A stretch of 64,000 nucleotides of DNA from contig NZ_CP006951.1 of NCBI RefSeq assembly GCF_000830885.1, positions 806,001-870,000 on the forward strand. The letters run 5' to 3'. The notes below the pieces were generated by a model, which searched no databases, was not told where the DNA came from, and worked only from the letters and a program-made list of their open reading frames with translations. Shown piece after piece: positions 1-9,209 of the stretch. Both the position numbers and the translations under genes were made by a program. This DNA is from Dehalococcoides mccartyi CG5. GTDB lineage: Bacteria; Chloroflexota; Dehalococcoidia; Dehalococcoidales; Dehalococcoidaceae. The number at the start of each line of letters is the position of its first letter. Within the stretch, counting starts at the first letter, position 1.

Positions 1-157
1 AACGAATGCCGGACACCCCACGTGCCCAGCATGCATCTATACTTTACTACCATTTATAGGCATATTCAAATAGTCACTGTTCTTTTATTTCATATATTTC
101 TTATAGTATTATGATAGCTTCATATATTATCCGGGATTTTTTATATACTCCGCCCAT

Positions 158-349
158 GTGCCAAAGGCACTCTTCAGAGTGTTCTTTTGTATACCGGGGA
201 AATTAAGGTCTATTCCTGGCATGTTGCCCAGACCTTCGGAAGCTTCAAACCCTGTGGCAAGGGACACTATAAGGCAGGTGCTTCAGGAGACTCCTGTTGG
301 GGTTAGAAGCCAGCCCGATATGGGGGGCTTAGATGAAGCAAGGGCTTAA
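158..349 (+). CDS. Possible small hypothetical protein (low confidence)
   Basis: A 63-codon frame that can only open with GTG and has no visible ribosome binding site. I do not recognise the product. It holds no membrane segment or metal-binding motif. Its last codons overlap the start of the next frame by 17 bases, so the two could be coupled, or this could be the broken front part of one older gene. It may equally be non-coding. Confidence 0.25.
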   Translation: MPKALFRVFFCIPGKLRSIPGMLPRPSEASNPVARDTIRQVLQETPVGVRSQPDMGGLDEARA

Positions 350-572
350 TGAAATTGCTATTAACAAGATGCTGAAATATCAGGATATGGCCAGCCGTAA
401 AATAGTTTCTAATCTTAAGTCCGATAGGCTTGTTAGCGGCGAGAGACTAAGCAGGGATGAACTACTGCTGGCAAAGAGCATGCTTGGAGTAGAAGACCTT
501 AACGCTCTGCGGGCTGAATTCGGCGCTGAGGCGGTAATCAAATTCTTTTATGGACTTAATCAGTTTGTTTAG
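333..572 (+). CDS. Small hypothetical helical protein
   Basis: Encodes 79 residues that I do not recognise. The ATG is preceded by a run of G (GGGGGG, six bases upstream), which can serve as a ribosome binding site and supports this start. The composition is charged and mostly helix-forming (many Leu, Ala, Glu, Lys) with no Cys, no signal peptide and no membrane segment, so a small cytoplasmic protein is likely. It converges with the membrane protein downstream and the two coding ends overlap by 17 bases. No function can be assigned. Confidence 0.45.
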   Translation: MKQGLNEIAINKMLKYQDMASRKIVSNLKSDRLVSGERLSRDELLLAKSMLGVEDLNALRAEFGAEAVIKFFYGLNQFV

Positions 573-1038
573 GCCAGGTCAAGAGATAGGCTAAACCTGC
601 AAAAAGAGGCCCGAACAATGCAAAGGCGGTAGCCCATGCGACTGCTCGGCGATTATGTCCCAAAGCATGAAAGTACATTCCCCACGCAATGCTTAAGGTC
701 AGTCCGGTAATACTACTTAATAGCAGCACTATATCCCACTGTGGCTCATTCAGATTACTGTCTGACGGGAAAAAGCCTGAAAAAACCAGCATACCAATAA
801 GCATTGAGGCAATAAAAATAAGCACGCCTACGAAAAGACGTGGACGTTTATCAAGATAATTGAGAACTGCATAGAACATTTGAAGTACCAAGATTGCAGT
901 TAGTGTGATAGCCAGTATTACCATTATTGTTTGGGCCATTTTACTTGGGTCTTCAGATTGACTGAATAGTACTAGGCCGATGGAAATAGCACCAAGTGCC
1001 AACATGCTTATAACTAATATCAAATTCATTTTATTCAT
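556..1038 (-). CDS. Small multi-spanning membrane protein, unknown function
   Basis: A 160-residue protein with about five hydrophobic segments (near residues 5-25, 35-55, 65-90, 100-120 and 130-150) joined by short polar loops. It has no catalytic or metal-binding motif that I can see. I chose the ATG at 1038 because GGGAGG lies six bases upstream; a longer open frame reaching 1176 adds a polar stretch without a binding site. It is an integral membrane protein of unknown role. Its neighbours are a hypothetical protein and a decayed iron-sulfur membrane protein, which give no functional clue. Confidence 0.7.
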   Translation of the reverse strand: MNKMNLILVISMLALGAISIGLVLFSQSEDPSKMAQTIMVILAITLTAILVLQMFYAVLNYLDKRPRLFVGVLIFIASMLIGMLVFSGFFPSDSNLNEPQWDIVLLLSSITGLTLSIAWGMYFHALGHNRRAVAWATAFALFGPLFAGLAYLLTWPKQTD

Positions 1039-1096
1039 AAGCATCCTCCCTAGGGGAAAATTATCACATAAATTATTAGATTTCAAGAGGTGAATA

Positions 1097-1751
1097 TGGC
1101 TAATCCCGAATACGGCAATTTGGTACCCTTTTCTGGGGCAGGATATTTTGCGGCTGGGTATACCCAACGGGGACACAGCAGAGTTTTATCTACCCCAAAA
1201 AATGGGCATAAAGGTAAATGAGAAGCTAAATCATTAGCTGGGTTTTATAAAATATATATTTTTTTGTCCTGATAGCCGCAGTGCTGGCAACCGGCACAAC
1301 CGCTTTTGCCCGGATAGATTCTTTTAAGGCCCTGCTAAACATTGACTTCACATGGTTAACCGGCATCAGTTTGGGCATAGTCCTGACTGGGTCTATCTAT
1401 ATATCCGGCTTCTGGTGCCGCTATTTTTGCCCTCTAGCGCATTTTTAGGGCTGGTGAGTAAAATATCGTATCCCAAACTAAGATTTGGCACATTCTGAAA
1501 CACTGCGGCATCTGCCATTAAACATACGGTGATTACGGAGTAATAAACTGCAGCGGCAAAGTGCTTAAACTGGATAATTCCGAATGTGTACACTGGGGAG
1601 AATGTTTAAAACACTGCCCGAAAATGCAGTTGAGATTGACCATATCCAGATTTCAGATATTCCTGTCAGTTCCAAACCACAGGTGGTCATTTCCAGAGGA
1701 GAATTCAGGCCAGATCTTTCAAAAAGCCCTTCATCCGGCTCTGAGCCATAG
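1097..1751 (+). pseudogene. Remnant of a NapH/NosR/RdhC-like 4Fe-4S membrane protein
   Basis: Pieces in shifting frames add up to one decayed gene. From about 1263 to 1430 a frame encodes two membrane segments and then WCRYFCP, the cysteine motif at the end of a membrane helix in NapH/NosR/RdhC-type proteins. A frame change at about 1430 gives SSAFLGLVSKISYPKLRF before a stop. At about 1561-1617 another frame carries the ferredoxin motif CVHWGECLKHCP, and a further shift continues as PENAVEID and on to a stop at 1751. An upstream piece (1097-1237) may be part of the same gene, but I cannot tell which part. The 3' end overlaps the end of the oppositely oriented HPP-family gene. Several frameshifts and stops rule out a full-length product. 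The family call is well supported for the two cysteine motifs; an RdhC origin specifically is inference. Confidence 0.75.
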
Positions 1752-2214
1752 ACAGTACCAGAGCACTGGTAACCACCGCAATAAACACCCCGGGACTAAA
1801 TCCGGTTATGGCCACACCCAGAGCTGTACCTGCAGCCGGAGCATGTTTCAGATTCATAACCACCATCAGGAAAATGCAGAGACCCACTGCCAAAGCATAA
1901 ATAAGGGCATCCGTCAGCATATGGTGGTGAGGTATCAAATTCACCAGACAGCCTATGCCAAAGCCCAGTAGATGCCCCCAGAAAATGCGTCGCGGCACTG
2001 CAGGAGGGGAACTGGGCTGAGTAAAAACGATAAAGGCTGTAGATGCAATGGAAGCAATAACTACTGCATTTTCAATACTAAGGGTCAGAGCTATTATAAA
2101 AAGGACAAGTGTGGCCAGAAAGCTTTGGAAAATATATAATTTCCAATGAATTTTAAGCTCACGCATCTGCTTAAGCAAATAACGGTAGGCTTTACCAAGG
2201 TAACTAAACTGCAT
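1705..2214 (-). CDS. HPP family membrane protein
   Basis: A 169-residue protein with four to five membrane segments after a basic amino-terminal stretch. The segment HAPAAGTALGVAI (about residues 127-139) matches the signature of the HPP family (His-Pro-Pro variant with Ala here), integral membrane proteins of which some members transport nitrite. Start at 2214 is the most upstream ATG; an internal Met at 2166 is possible, because neither has a strong ribosome binding site. The carboxyl end overlaps the tail of the decayed iron-sulfur protein on the opposite strand. The family is fairly sure; the substrate is not known. Confidence 0.65.
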   Translation of the reverse strand: MQFSYLGKAYRYLLKQMRELKIHWKLYIFQSFLATLVLFIIALTLSIENAVVIASIASTAFIVFTQPSSPPAVPRRIFWGHLLGFGIGCLVNLIPHHHMLTDALIYALAVGLCIFLMVVMNLKHAPAAGTALGVAITGFSPGVFIAVVTSALVLSMAQSRMKGFLKDLA

Positions 2215-2254
2215 TTAAATTTTCCCATTACTCCCGGCCACCCCCAGCCTTTTT

Positions 2255-2491
2255 CTAGCCGAAATACATGTCTTTTGCTGAAACTACAAACTCATTGTTA
2301 CAAATGGGACAGTAAAATGCAGCCTTCTCTACTGATTTTTTAGTGGTATCATTTTTCTCCACCCGTGAAACCTGCGCTTCAAACCCGTCTTTAGGGCACT
2401 TGGCACAGATATAGCGCTTGAGACCAGACTTTGTCTCGTTGAAGACTTTGGCATCAGCCAACAGTTCACAAATAAGATCGATATCAGACAT
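2255..2491 (-). CDS. Small zinc-ribbon protein
   Basis: Encodes 78 residues with two CxxC pairs, CAKC near residue 29 and CPIC near residue 61, spaced as in a treble-clef or zinc-ribbon fold. A good ribosome binding site (GGAGG, five bases before ATG) supports the start. The first 25 residues are acidic and helical. It is likely a zinc-binding cytoplasmic protein; the partner, whether nucleic acid or protein, cannot be told. It lies just upstream of the HPP-family gene in the same direction and could share its transcript. Confidence 0.6.
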   Translation of the reverse strand: MSDIDLICELLADAKVFNETKSGLKRYICAKCPKDGFEAQVSRVEKNDTTKKSVEKAAFYCPICNNEFVVSAKDMYFG

Positions 2492-2683
2492 GTAATCCTC
2501 CGGATATTATTATTTTCCATTATACCCTAAAATCATTTTTTTAAAATCCCCGTTTTAAATTATACAGAACAGAACACAGCCAATAACATCTTCTTTTTGC
2601 CTGTTTTTAGCCTTAAAATGCCTTTAAATTAACGTTAGCTTAACGGTCAAAGCAAATGAATATTTGTGGTTTCCCCGAATAAA

Positions 2684-2712
2684 AAACCGGCTCCTTTTGG
2701 GGAGCCGGGTAG
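2684..2712 (-). terminator. Rho-independent terminator hairpin
   Basis: CCGGCTCC and GGGGAGCCGG form a strong GC-rich stem with a short loop. The minus-strand product then enters a T-rich tract, so it ends the transcript of the small coiled-coil gene at 2741-2992. Confidence 0.7.
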
Positions 2713-2740
2713 CTTTCTATTTCAGCTTTGGTTAACCTTG

Positions 2741-2992
2741 TTATTTCTGGGGTTTGGTTTCATGGGTGGCAAGCTCTGTAGTAATGTCTTCCACCATCTT
2801 GTTAAAGACGTTGCGAATCTTCTTCATAACAGCTTCAGCTGCTTCTTCTCCAGCCCTGCGCGCTTCTTCAGCTGCCTGTCTGGCATCTGCGGCGGCCTGT
2901 TCTGCCCGAGTAATACTGCCGTCAATTTCGTCCAGTATTTGGGGCAGGGGCTTGCTTAAGATCTCGTGACTGCCTTTTGTTTGTTGGTTCAC
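2741..2992 (-). CDS. Small alanine/glutamate-rich coiled-coil protein
   Basis: An 83-residue protein starting with GTG behind a strong ribosome binding site (AGGAGG). Residues 25-60 are an almost pure Ala/Glu/Arg helix (many EEA and AEQAA units) that should form a coiled coil; the ends are polar. There is no membrane segment. The composition resembles the much longer coiled-coil protein at 34492-35817, so the two may belong to one class of structural or scaffold proteins, but identity is low and the role unknown. A terminator follows directly, so this is probably a single-gene transcript. Confidence 0.65.
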   Translation of the reverse strand: MNQQTKGSHEILSKPLPQILDEIDGSITRAEQAAADARQAAEEARRAGEEAAEAVMKKIRNVFNKMVEDITTELATHETKPQK

Positions 2993-3129
2993 TGCTTTCC
3001 TCCTCCTCTAGCACATCCTGAGAGTATTATACAATTTATAAATATTTATTATTTAACCTACTCATAGCTGAGGCCAAAATAATTTTTTTTATGTAAATTA
3101 GCTTTCGGATATTATCATCCGCAAAATGA

Positions 3130-3157
3130 ATATCCCGCCGGATGAAGGGCGGGATAT
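3130..3157 (-). terminator. Terminator hairpin after the ACT-domain gene
   Basis: A ten-base-pair perfect stem (ATATCCCGCC with GGCGGGATAT, eight-base loop) lies about 40 bases beyond the stop of the ACT-domain gene and is followed on the minus strand by a T-containing tract. Confidence 0.6.
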
Positions 3158-3193
3158 ATATGTGCTAATGCAATGTATATTTACGTATCAGCT

Positions 3194-3583
3194 TCAGGTT
3201 AAAATAATCTCTGCCTTTTCAGGGTTGCTTACCTTTAGTACAATCCTTGCTGTACCCGGAGTTGAATCCAAAAAGGCGTAAAAATAATCTATATTTATAT
3301 CGGCCTTGCTCAGCGGTTCAACTACGGTTTTCAGCAGTCCGCTGGGGATATCCGGAATTTCAGCGGTAACCATCATATCAGTACGGCTGGTAAATCCGGC
3401 GGTTTTCAAGGCTTCAGCCCCGGCATCAGGGGCATCCAAAATCATACGTACAATCCCAAACTCATCTGTTTCGCTGACTGATAATGCCCGAATATTTATC
3501 TTTGATTTATCCATAGCTTTGAGTATTGCATATAACCGCCCGGGTTTATTTTCCACGAAAACGGATACTTGTTTTATCATCAT
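3194..3583 (-). CDS. Tandem ACT-domain amino-acid-binding protein
   Basis: A 129-residue protein made of two ACT domains (about residues 1-68 and 71-129). The first contains the typical ENKPGRLYAILKAM strand-turn-helix in which ACT domains bind small ligands such as amino acids. There is no catalytic domain, so it is a stand-alone regulatory or ligand-binding protein. It lies 20 bases behind paaK in the same direction and is surely cotranscribed. A stand-alone ACT protein next to a phenylacetate-CoA ligase recurs in anaerobes, which suggests sensing of an aromatic amino acid or its keto acid. The ligand is inference. Confidence 0.8.
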   Translation of the reverse strand: MMIKQVSVFVENKPGRLYAILKAMDKSKINIRALSVSETDEFGIVRMILDAPDAGAEALKTAGFTSRTDMMVTAEIPDIPSGLLKTVVEPLSKADINIDYFYAFLDSTPGTARIVLKVSNPEKAEIILT

Positions 3584-3603
3584 TTTCCTCTTCCTCCTGG
3601 TTA

Positions 3604-4923
3604 CTACCTGTTTTCAGGTAATTCGGAACGGTCAATAATCCTTTTTGCCTTGCCTTCAGTTCTGGCCAGAGTACGCGGTTCAACCAGCTTGATTTTGGCA
3701 CGTATACCCAATACGCTATCCAGTTCGGCCTGAAGCTTCTTCTGAAGGGCATTCAACCGTGACATTTCATCCGAGAAAATGCCTTCAGAAACCTCTACCC
3801 ATATTTCCAGTTCGTCAGAGGCAAAAGCATTGTGCCTGTCTACTATTATCTGGTAATGGGGTTCAATACCTTCTACGGTGAGAAGTACGCTTTCAATCTG
3901 CGAGGGGAACACTGAAACACCTCTAACCCGTATCATGTCATCACTGCGGCCGGTAATTTGGGACATACGTACCATGGTTCTCCCGCAGCCGCATTTTTCA
4001 GGCATCAGGCTGGTAATGTCTTTGGTCCGGAAACGGAGTACCGGCTGAGCCTGTTTGTTTATGGTGGTAATTACCAGTTCTCCTTTTTGGCCGTAAGGAA
4101 GCACTTCGCCTGTTTCAGGGTTTATTATTTCCACCATGAAATTATCTTCCCAGATGTGCAACCCGCATTTCTGGGGACATTCCATAGCTACACCCGGCCC
4201 GGTTATTTCAGTCAGGCCATATATATTGAGGGCAGTGATACCCAGTTTGGCTTCTATCTCCCGGCGCATATTTTCACTCCATGGTTCAGCGCCCATAATG
4301 CCCAGCTTGAGTGAAGAATTATGAAAATCAAGCCCCATTTCCTTGCCGGCTTCATACATTATCAGAGAGTAAGAAGGAGTACAGGTAATCACGGTAGTCC
4401 CCAAATCCTGCAGCAACATCAGCTGGCGTTTAGTATTGCCGGTAGAGGCTGGCACTACCGCCACCCCCATTTTCTCCGCCCCGTAATGAATCCCCAGCCC
4501 GCCGGTAAAAAGCCCGTATCCGTAGGCATTCTGGAGAATATCTTCGGGCACTACCCCGGCACAGCTTAGAGAACGGGCTACCAGTTCCGCCCATGTATCC
4601 ACATCTTTGGCAGTATAGGGGGCAATTACAGGTTTACCGGTAGTACCGGAGGAAGACTGAATACGTGATATTTCTGTTTTAGGCACACAGCATAACCCGA
4701 AAGGGTAATTCTGGCGGAAATCTTCTTTACTGGTGAAAGGAAGCAGGACGAGGTCTTTCAACGTTTTTATATCTGCGGGTTTGATCCCTAGTTTATCCAT
4801 GCTTTGATGGTAAAATGGATTTCTATTATAGACATAGGACACTGTTTCCTGAAGTCTTTTCAGCTGTAACTCTTCAAGCTGCGGTCTGGGAAGGGTTTCA
4901 TATTCGGGGTTACGTATAACCAC
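3604..4923 (-). CDS. paaK: Phenylacetate-CoA ligase family protein
   Basis: A 439-residue ANL-superfamily enzyme that activates an aryl acid (phenylacetate or a relative) with ATP and couples it to coenzyme A. The ATP-binding loop SSSGTTGKP (about residues 90-98), YGLTEITGPG (about 236-245) and the carboxyl-terminal lysine region EGKAKR are all intact, in contrast to the ligase homologue at 19534-21051. Start is GTG with TAGGAGGAG just upstream. The ACT-domain gene follows in the same operon. In anaerobes such pairs often sit with indolepyruvate:ferredoxin oxidoreductase and serve aromatic amino acid metabolism; no such oxidoreductase is in this window. The family is sure; the natural substrate is not. 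Confidence 0.88.
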   Translation of the reverse strand: MVIRNPEYETLPRPQLEELQLKRLQETVSYVYNRNPFYHQSMDKLGIKPADIKTLKDLVLLPFTSKEDFRQNYPFGLCCVPKTEISRIQSSSGTTGKPVIAPYTAKDVDTWAELVARSLSCAGVVPEDILQNAYGYGLFTGGLGIHYGAEKMGVAVVPASTGNTKRQLMLLQDLGTTVITCTPSYSLIMYEAGKEMGLDFHNSSLKLGIMGAEPWSENMRREIEAKLGITALNIYGLTEITGPGVAMECPQKCGLHIWEDNFMVEIINPETGEVLPYGQKGELVITTINKQAQPVLRFRTKDITSLMPEKCGCGRTMVRMSQITGRSDDMIRVRGVSVFPSQIESVLLTVEGIEPHYQIIVDRHNAFASDELEIWVEVSEGIFSDEMSRLNALQKKLQAELDSVLGIRAKIKLVEPRTLARTEGKAKRIIDRSELPENR

Positions 4924-5150
4924 TTGCTCCTCCTAATATAACGGCAACTACTTCAGGGTAACCGGTAGTACCCAAATAAGTATTATTTTTACCAAATTAA
5001 CAGGCAATATTGTACCCCTTTTTTATGAAATGCGGAAATATTTTATAAAATAACCCTGCAATTTTATTGGAATATTATTTGACTAAGCTTCAAATCCGAG
5101 AAACAACAGTAGGTTTAAACTAAACAAAAATACACAGGCAAACTCAGATA

Positions 5151-8100
5151 TCAATTTGCCCGTGAGAGTATGCTATTTAACGTGTTTTTCAAGGTTGCAA
5201 TATTGAAAGGCTTGTTAATACAGGGAATACCTTTGGCAACCATAAGGTTGCTAATAGATGCATCAGATGTATCACCTGTTATAAAAATCACCCGTTTAGC
5301 CATTTGAGGCCATTCGGCGGTTATCTCAGAATAAAGCTCAAGACCACTTACTCCGGGCATGCGTATATCCAGCAGGATAACATCATAATTATTATTTGAA
5401 ATCATATCCATAGCTTTTTGAGGGACATCACACTCATCCACGCGATAGCCATCCTGCGTAAGCACAATCCGTATCAAGGCCCTGATTGCGGCCTCATCAT
5501 CAATCACCAGTACTGATGCTTTTTTAGTCAGACCCTGCACCACCCCGGTCATATCGTTTGCTGCGGGTACTTTGTCAGAGGGTTTTATGGGCAACTCAAT
5601 TGTAAATTCAGCCCCCTCACCGAGTATACTCTCTCCCCGAATTGTACCTTCATGCTCAAGTATAATGCCGTGAGACAGGCTCAGACCCAAACCGGTACCT
5701 TCACCGGGATCTTTGGTAGTGAAAAAAGGCTGGAACAGTTTACCCAATGTTTCAGCCGACATGCCCAGTCCATTGTCCCGAAAAGACATCCTCACCCATT
5801 CCCCTTCTTTTTTAACGCTGATAGTCAGGATACCTTTTTCATGGGCTTTTTTCATGGAATACTCGGCATTTAATATCAAGTTCAAAATCACCTGCTGTAT
5901 TTGGCCGGAGTCAACTGTCAATAACGGTAAATCAGGTTCGTAATGCCTGACTACTTCTATATTTGCAGTTTTAAGTACATAACTGCGTAAATCCAAAGTA
6001 TTATCAATAAGTTCGGTGATATTTACACTGCTTCTCACGGGCTTAGCCTGGCGGGCAAATGTAAGCATACGTTTTACAATTTCCACTACTCTTAGACTGC
6101 CGGAATTAATTATCTGAAGTTCCTCCATCACATCTGCCGGTAAATCCTCCCTCTCTATAAGTATGGAGGCAAAACCAATCACCCCCGTCAGCGGGTTGTT
6201 TATCTCATGGGCAATGCCGGCCGCCATTTCACCTACGGCCGCCAAACGGCTGGACATTTCTGACTGGTAACGCAGTTTCTTCTGCTCTTCCTCCAGTTTT
6301 TTGCGTTCACTTATATCTCTGGCAAGTGTAATAACGGTACGCTTGCCACCAAACTTAAACATACGTGAGTGCAATTCCACCGGAATGGTTTTGCCGGATT
6401 TTGTTTCCATGGCGAACTCAGATACTACTTCAGTATTTTTCTCTATATACCTAATGTTGTCAGCAAATGCACTAACTGGATATTTCCCTTTGGACATAAG
6501 ATCCATGGGGGTTATTTGCAAGAGCTCTTTTCGGCTATATCCCAGCATTGCTAAAGCGGCGTCATTCACTTCGATAAATTTGCCGGCTGAATAATCTGCC
6601 GCCGGCTGATGCACTAAAATAGCATCTGTAACACTATTAAAAAGCACCTGATAATTTTGAAGGCTTTCGTTCAAGGCATTTTCAGCCTGTTTCCGCTCAG
6701 TGGTGTCACGGATAATGTTTATCAGGGTTGTTGTCCCTTCAATATCCGCCCCCCGCGAACTGACCTCCACAGGGAAAACACGCCCGTCTTTACTTTGATG
6801 GAAAGTTTCAAAAAGCATACCACGGATATGGGCCTGATTCAGTTGCCTTGCGGTAAGCACCCTTGCCTGAGGGGCGCGCAGGTTCTGTATTTTCATGGAT
6901 AACAACTGCTCACGGCTATATCCATAAGCTTTTACAGCCGCACTATTGGCTTCCAATAGTTGTCCGGTTTCCTTGTTCATAAACAGTATAATATCCCGGC
7001 TGTCTTCAGCAATCAGTTTATATTTTTGAAGGGCATCTTCAGCTGCTTTACGGGTCGTAATATCTACAATCATGGCTAGATAATAGAGCAAATTACCCGT
7101 TACATCTCTGATACCGGCTACCGACAGATGTGCCCAAAATATGCTGCCGCTCTTTTGAAGATATCTTTTATCCGTTTCATAACGGCTGATTTCCCCGTTT
7201 TTCAGACGATTCAAATGGATAATGTCTTTCGCAAAATCATCTGAGTTGGTGATATCACTGACTTTCAGGCTGGTAAATTCCGAGGCAGAGTATCCCAGCA
7301 TTTGGCAAAATTTTTCATTTACCTGCCAGTATTTAAGATCTAAACCATATATGGCAGCACCTATGGGTGACTGGTCAAAGGTTGAGCGGAATCTGGCTTC
7401 GCTCTCACGGAGTAATTCTTCGGCCTGTTTTCTTTTGGTAATATCCTGGATAGTGCCAAACACCACATTCCGTTTGGAATCAAACTCCGCTATAGAGTGT
7501 ATATATAATATAGCCCCGTCAGTGGGGCGTTTGATTTTAAACTCAATATCATACGGAATATTCTGTTTAATCAGGTTATTCAGTGCTTTATCCATAGCAG
7601 GCCGGTCTTCGGGAACAGGCACCTTCTGGACAAAAGGAATAGTTAATATTTCCGCTTTTAAACCATATATCTCTCTAGCACCATCAGAAGGGTGTACTAA
7701 TCCGTTTGCCAGATCAAATTCCCAGTAACCAAACCCGGCTACCTTTTCGGCTTTTACTAATCTTCTATGGCTTTGCTCCAGTTCGCGGGCGATTTTTTTA
7801 CGGATGGTAATATCATGAGCTAAAGTGAGTACGGCAGGCCGGCCCTGTAAATCAAATATATGAAATGTCATTTCTACTGAAATATTATGCCCGTCTTTAT
7901 GCGGGAGATTGCACTCACGAGTGACCATCTTTTGCGCATAAAGTTCATCTGTTATCTCTTTTAATACAAGACCTGAAGAAGGATGAAAAAACAGATTTCG
8001 GGCAGATACTTTCAGCAGTTCTTCATGGGTATACCCCAGCATATCACAGGCCACTGCGTTCAGTTCAACAAATTCATCCGCCCATTCACGCTTATTGATA

Positions 8101-8939
8101 TGGCAAACAAAAGCCGCCTCACCTATGCTTTCAAAAAGAGCCTGGTACTTACGCTGGCTTTCCCGTATAGCCTCATCAGCCAGATGTCTCTGGGTAATAT
8201 CCTGCAAAGTACAATGTGTTTGTTTAAAGTTACCTTTGGCATCACAGGCAATTTTACCGCTAAACGCCATTAGAACTACCGAGCCATCTTTACGGTTCAT
8301 GTAAAATTCAGTGTCAGCAGTACCTGTAGCTTTGAAAACCGGAAAACGTTTCCTGAAAAGATCCACTTGGTCTGGTTGCAAAAATTCCCCGAACCAATGA
8401 CCAATAACTTCTTCCCGTTTGTATCCCATATCGTCAAGCCAAACCTGATTGACCTCTAAAAAACGGCCTTCGGAATCCAGTGATTGATAACCAATGGGTG
8501 ATTTTTGATAAAACTCCCGATACCGCTCTTCAGTTTTTCGTAACAGTTCTTCTGCCCGTTTGCGGTCAGTAATATCGCGGATATTGCACTGGATGATTTT
8601 TTCATCACCCACCCAGTAAACATTACTGACAAACTCTACCTGCTGAATTTGCCCGCTTTTTGTTTTAAGAGGAAGGTCTTCGTAGCGGATATATTCTTTT
8701 TCCTGCAGGACGGCAAAGGCTTTACGGCTGGAAGCTATGTCTTTAAATATACCAATTTCCCAGAGCTCTTTACCCAGAATTTCCTCCTGAGCATAACCCA
8801 GTATATTCAATAAAAAGGGATTGGCATCAGCAATTTTACCTGTGTTGGCGTCAAGGATAAGAATACCGTCTTGAGCCGTTTCGAAAAGGCGGCGATAACG
8901 AAGTTCTGAAGCTTCTAAACCCAACCCTTTGTTATTCAT
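5151..8939 (-). CDS. Seven-PAS hybrid sensor histidine kinase with receiver
   Basis: A 1262-residue soluble hybrid kinase with no membrane segment. Seven PAS/PAC units follow one another from residue 10 to about 870, each ending in the DITxRK-type PAC signature. Next come a HisKA domain with the phospho-acceptor in AGIAHEINNPL, a HATPase domain (N box NLILNAEYS, G1 DNGLGM, G2 GTGLGLS) and a carboxyl-terminal receiver (from about 1140) with DDE, the phospho-acceptor Asp in LLDIRMPG and Lys in NKPF. It should sense a cytoplasmic signal, perhaps redox or a small molecule through the PAS domains. No separate output regulator is adjacent, so its partner is elsewhere. It stands alone between paaK and the DUF4256 gene. 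Confidence 0.93.
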   Translation of the reverse strand: MNNKGLGLEASELRYRRLFETAQDGILILDANTGKIADANPFLLNILGYAQEEILGKELWEIGIFKDIASSRKAFAVLQEKEYIRYEDLPLKTKSGQIQQVEFVSNVYWVGDEKIIQCNIRDITDRKRAEELLRKTEERYREFYQKSPIGYQSLDSEGRFLEVNQVWLDDMGYKREEVIGHWFGEFLQPDQVDLFRKRFPVFKATGTADTEFYMNRKDGSVVLMAFSGKIACDAKGNFKQTHCTLQDITQRHLADEAIRESQRKYQALFESIGEAAFVCHINKREWADEFVELNAVACDMLGYTHEELLKVSARNLFFHPSSGLVLKEITDELYAQKMVTRECNLPHKDGHNISVEMTFHIFDLQGRPAVLTLAHDITIRKKIARELEQSHRRLVKAEKVAGFGYWEFDLANGLVHPSDGAREIYGLKAEILTIPFVQKVPVPEDRPAMDKALNNLIKQNIPYDIEFKIKRPTDGAILYIHSIAEFDSKRNVVFGTIQDITKRKQAEELLRESEARFRSTFDQSPIGAAIYGLDLKYWQVNEKFCQMLGYSASEFTSLKVSDITNSDDFAKDIIHLNRLKNGEISRYETDKRYLQKSGSIFWAHLSVAGIRDVTGNLLYYLAMIVDITTRKAAEDALQKYKLIAEDSRDIILFMNKETGQLLEANSAAVKAYGYSREQLLSMKIQNLRAPQARVLTARQLNQAHIRGMLFETFHQSKDGRVFPVEVSSRGADIEGTTTLINIIRDTTERKQAENALNESLQNYQVLFNSVTDAILVHQPAADYSAGKFIEVNDAALAMLGYSRKELLQITPMDLMSKGKYPVSAFADNIRYIEKNTEVVSEFAMETKSGKTIPVELHSRMFKFGGKRTVITLARDISERKKLEEEQKKLRYQSEMSSRLAAVGEMAAGIAHEINNPLTGVIGFASILIEREDLPADVMEELQIINSGSLRVVEIVKRMLTFARQAKPVRSSVNITELIDNTLDLRSYVLKTANIEVVRHYEPDLPLLTVDSGQIQQVILNLILNAEYSMKKAHEKGILTISVKKEGEWVRMSFRDNGLGMSAETLGKLFQPFFTTKDPGEGTGLGLSLSHGIILEHEGTIRGESILGEGAEFTIELPIKPSDKVPAANDMTGVVQGLTKKASVLVIDDEAAIRALIRIVLTQDGYRVDECDVPQKAMDMISNNNYDVILLDIRMPGVSGLELYSEITAEWPQMAKRVIFITGDTSDASISNLMVAKGIPCINKPFNIATLKNTLNSILSRAN

Positions 8940-9209
8940 TTATATCCATCCTGATATCAAGAGAGCTGAAAGATTTGATGATATATAATAATTGAACAAA
9001 TAATCCAGCTAGCCTCTCAAGAATATCACCAACTACATAATATTACTTTACCTCGTAATATTGCCATTGTCTATGGGAATCAAATCTTTAGGCATATCCA
9101 GCTATAACACATTTGAAATTAAACTGAGACTTGGATTTCATCTTTGCTGTACAAGCTAGCCGAACCCACGATTCCTTATCATTTCCAGATTTGGCTGTAC
9201 GCGCAAGAT

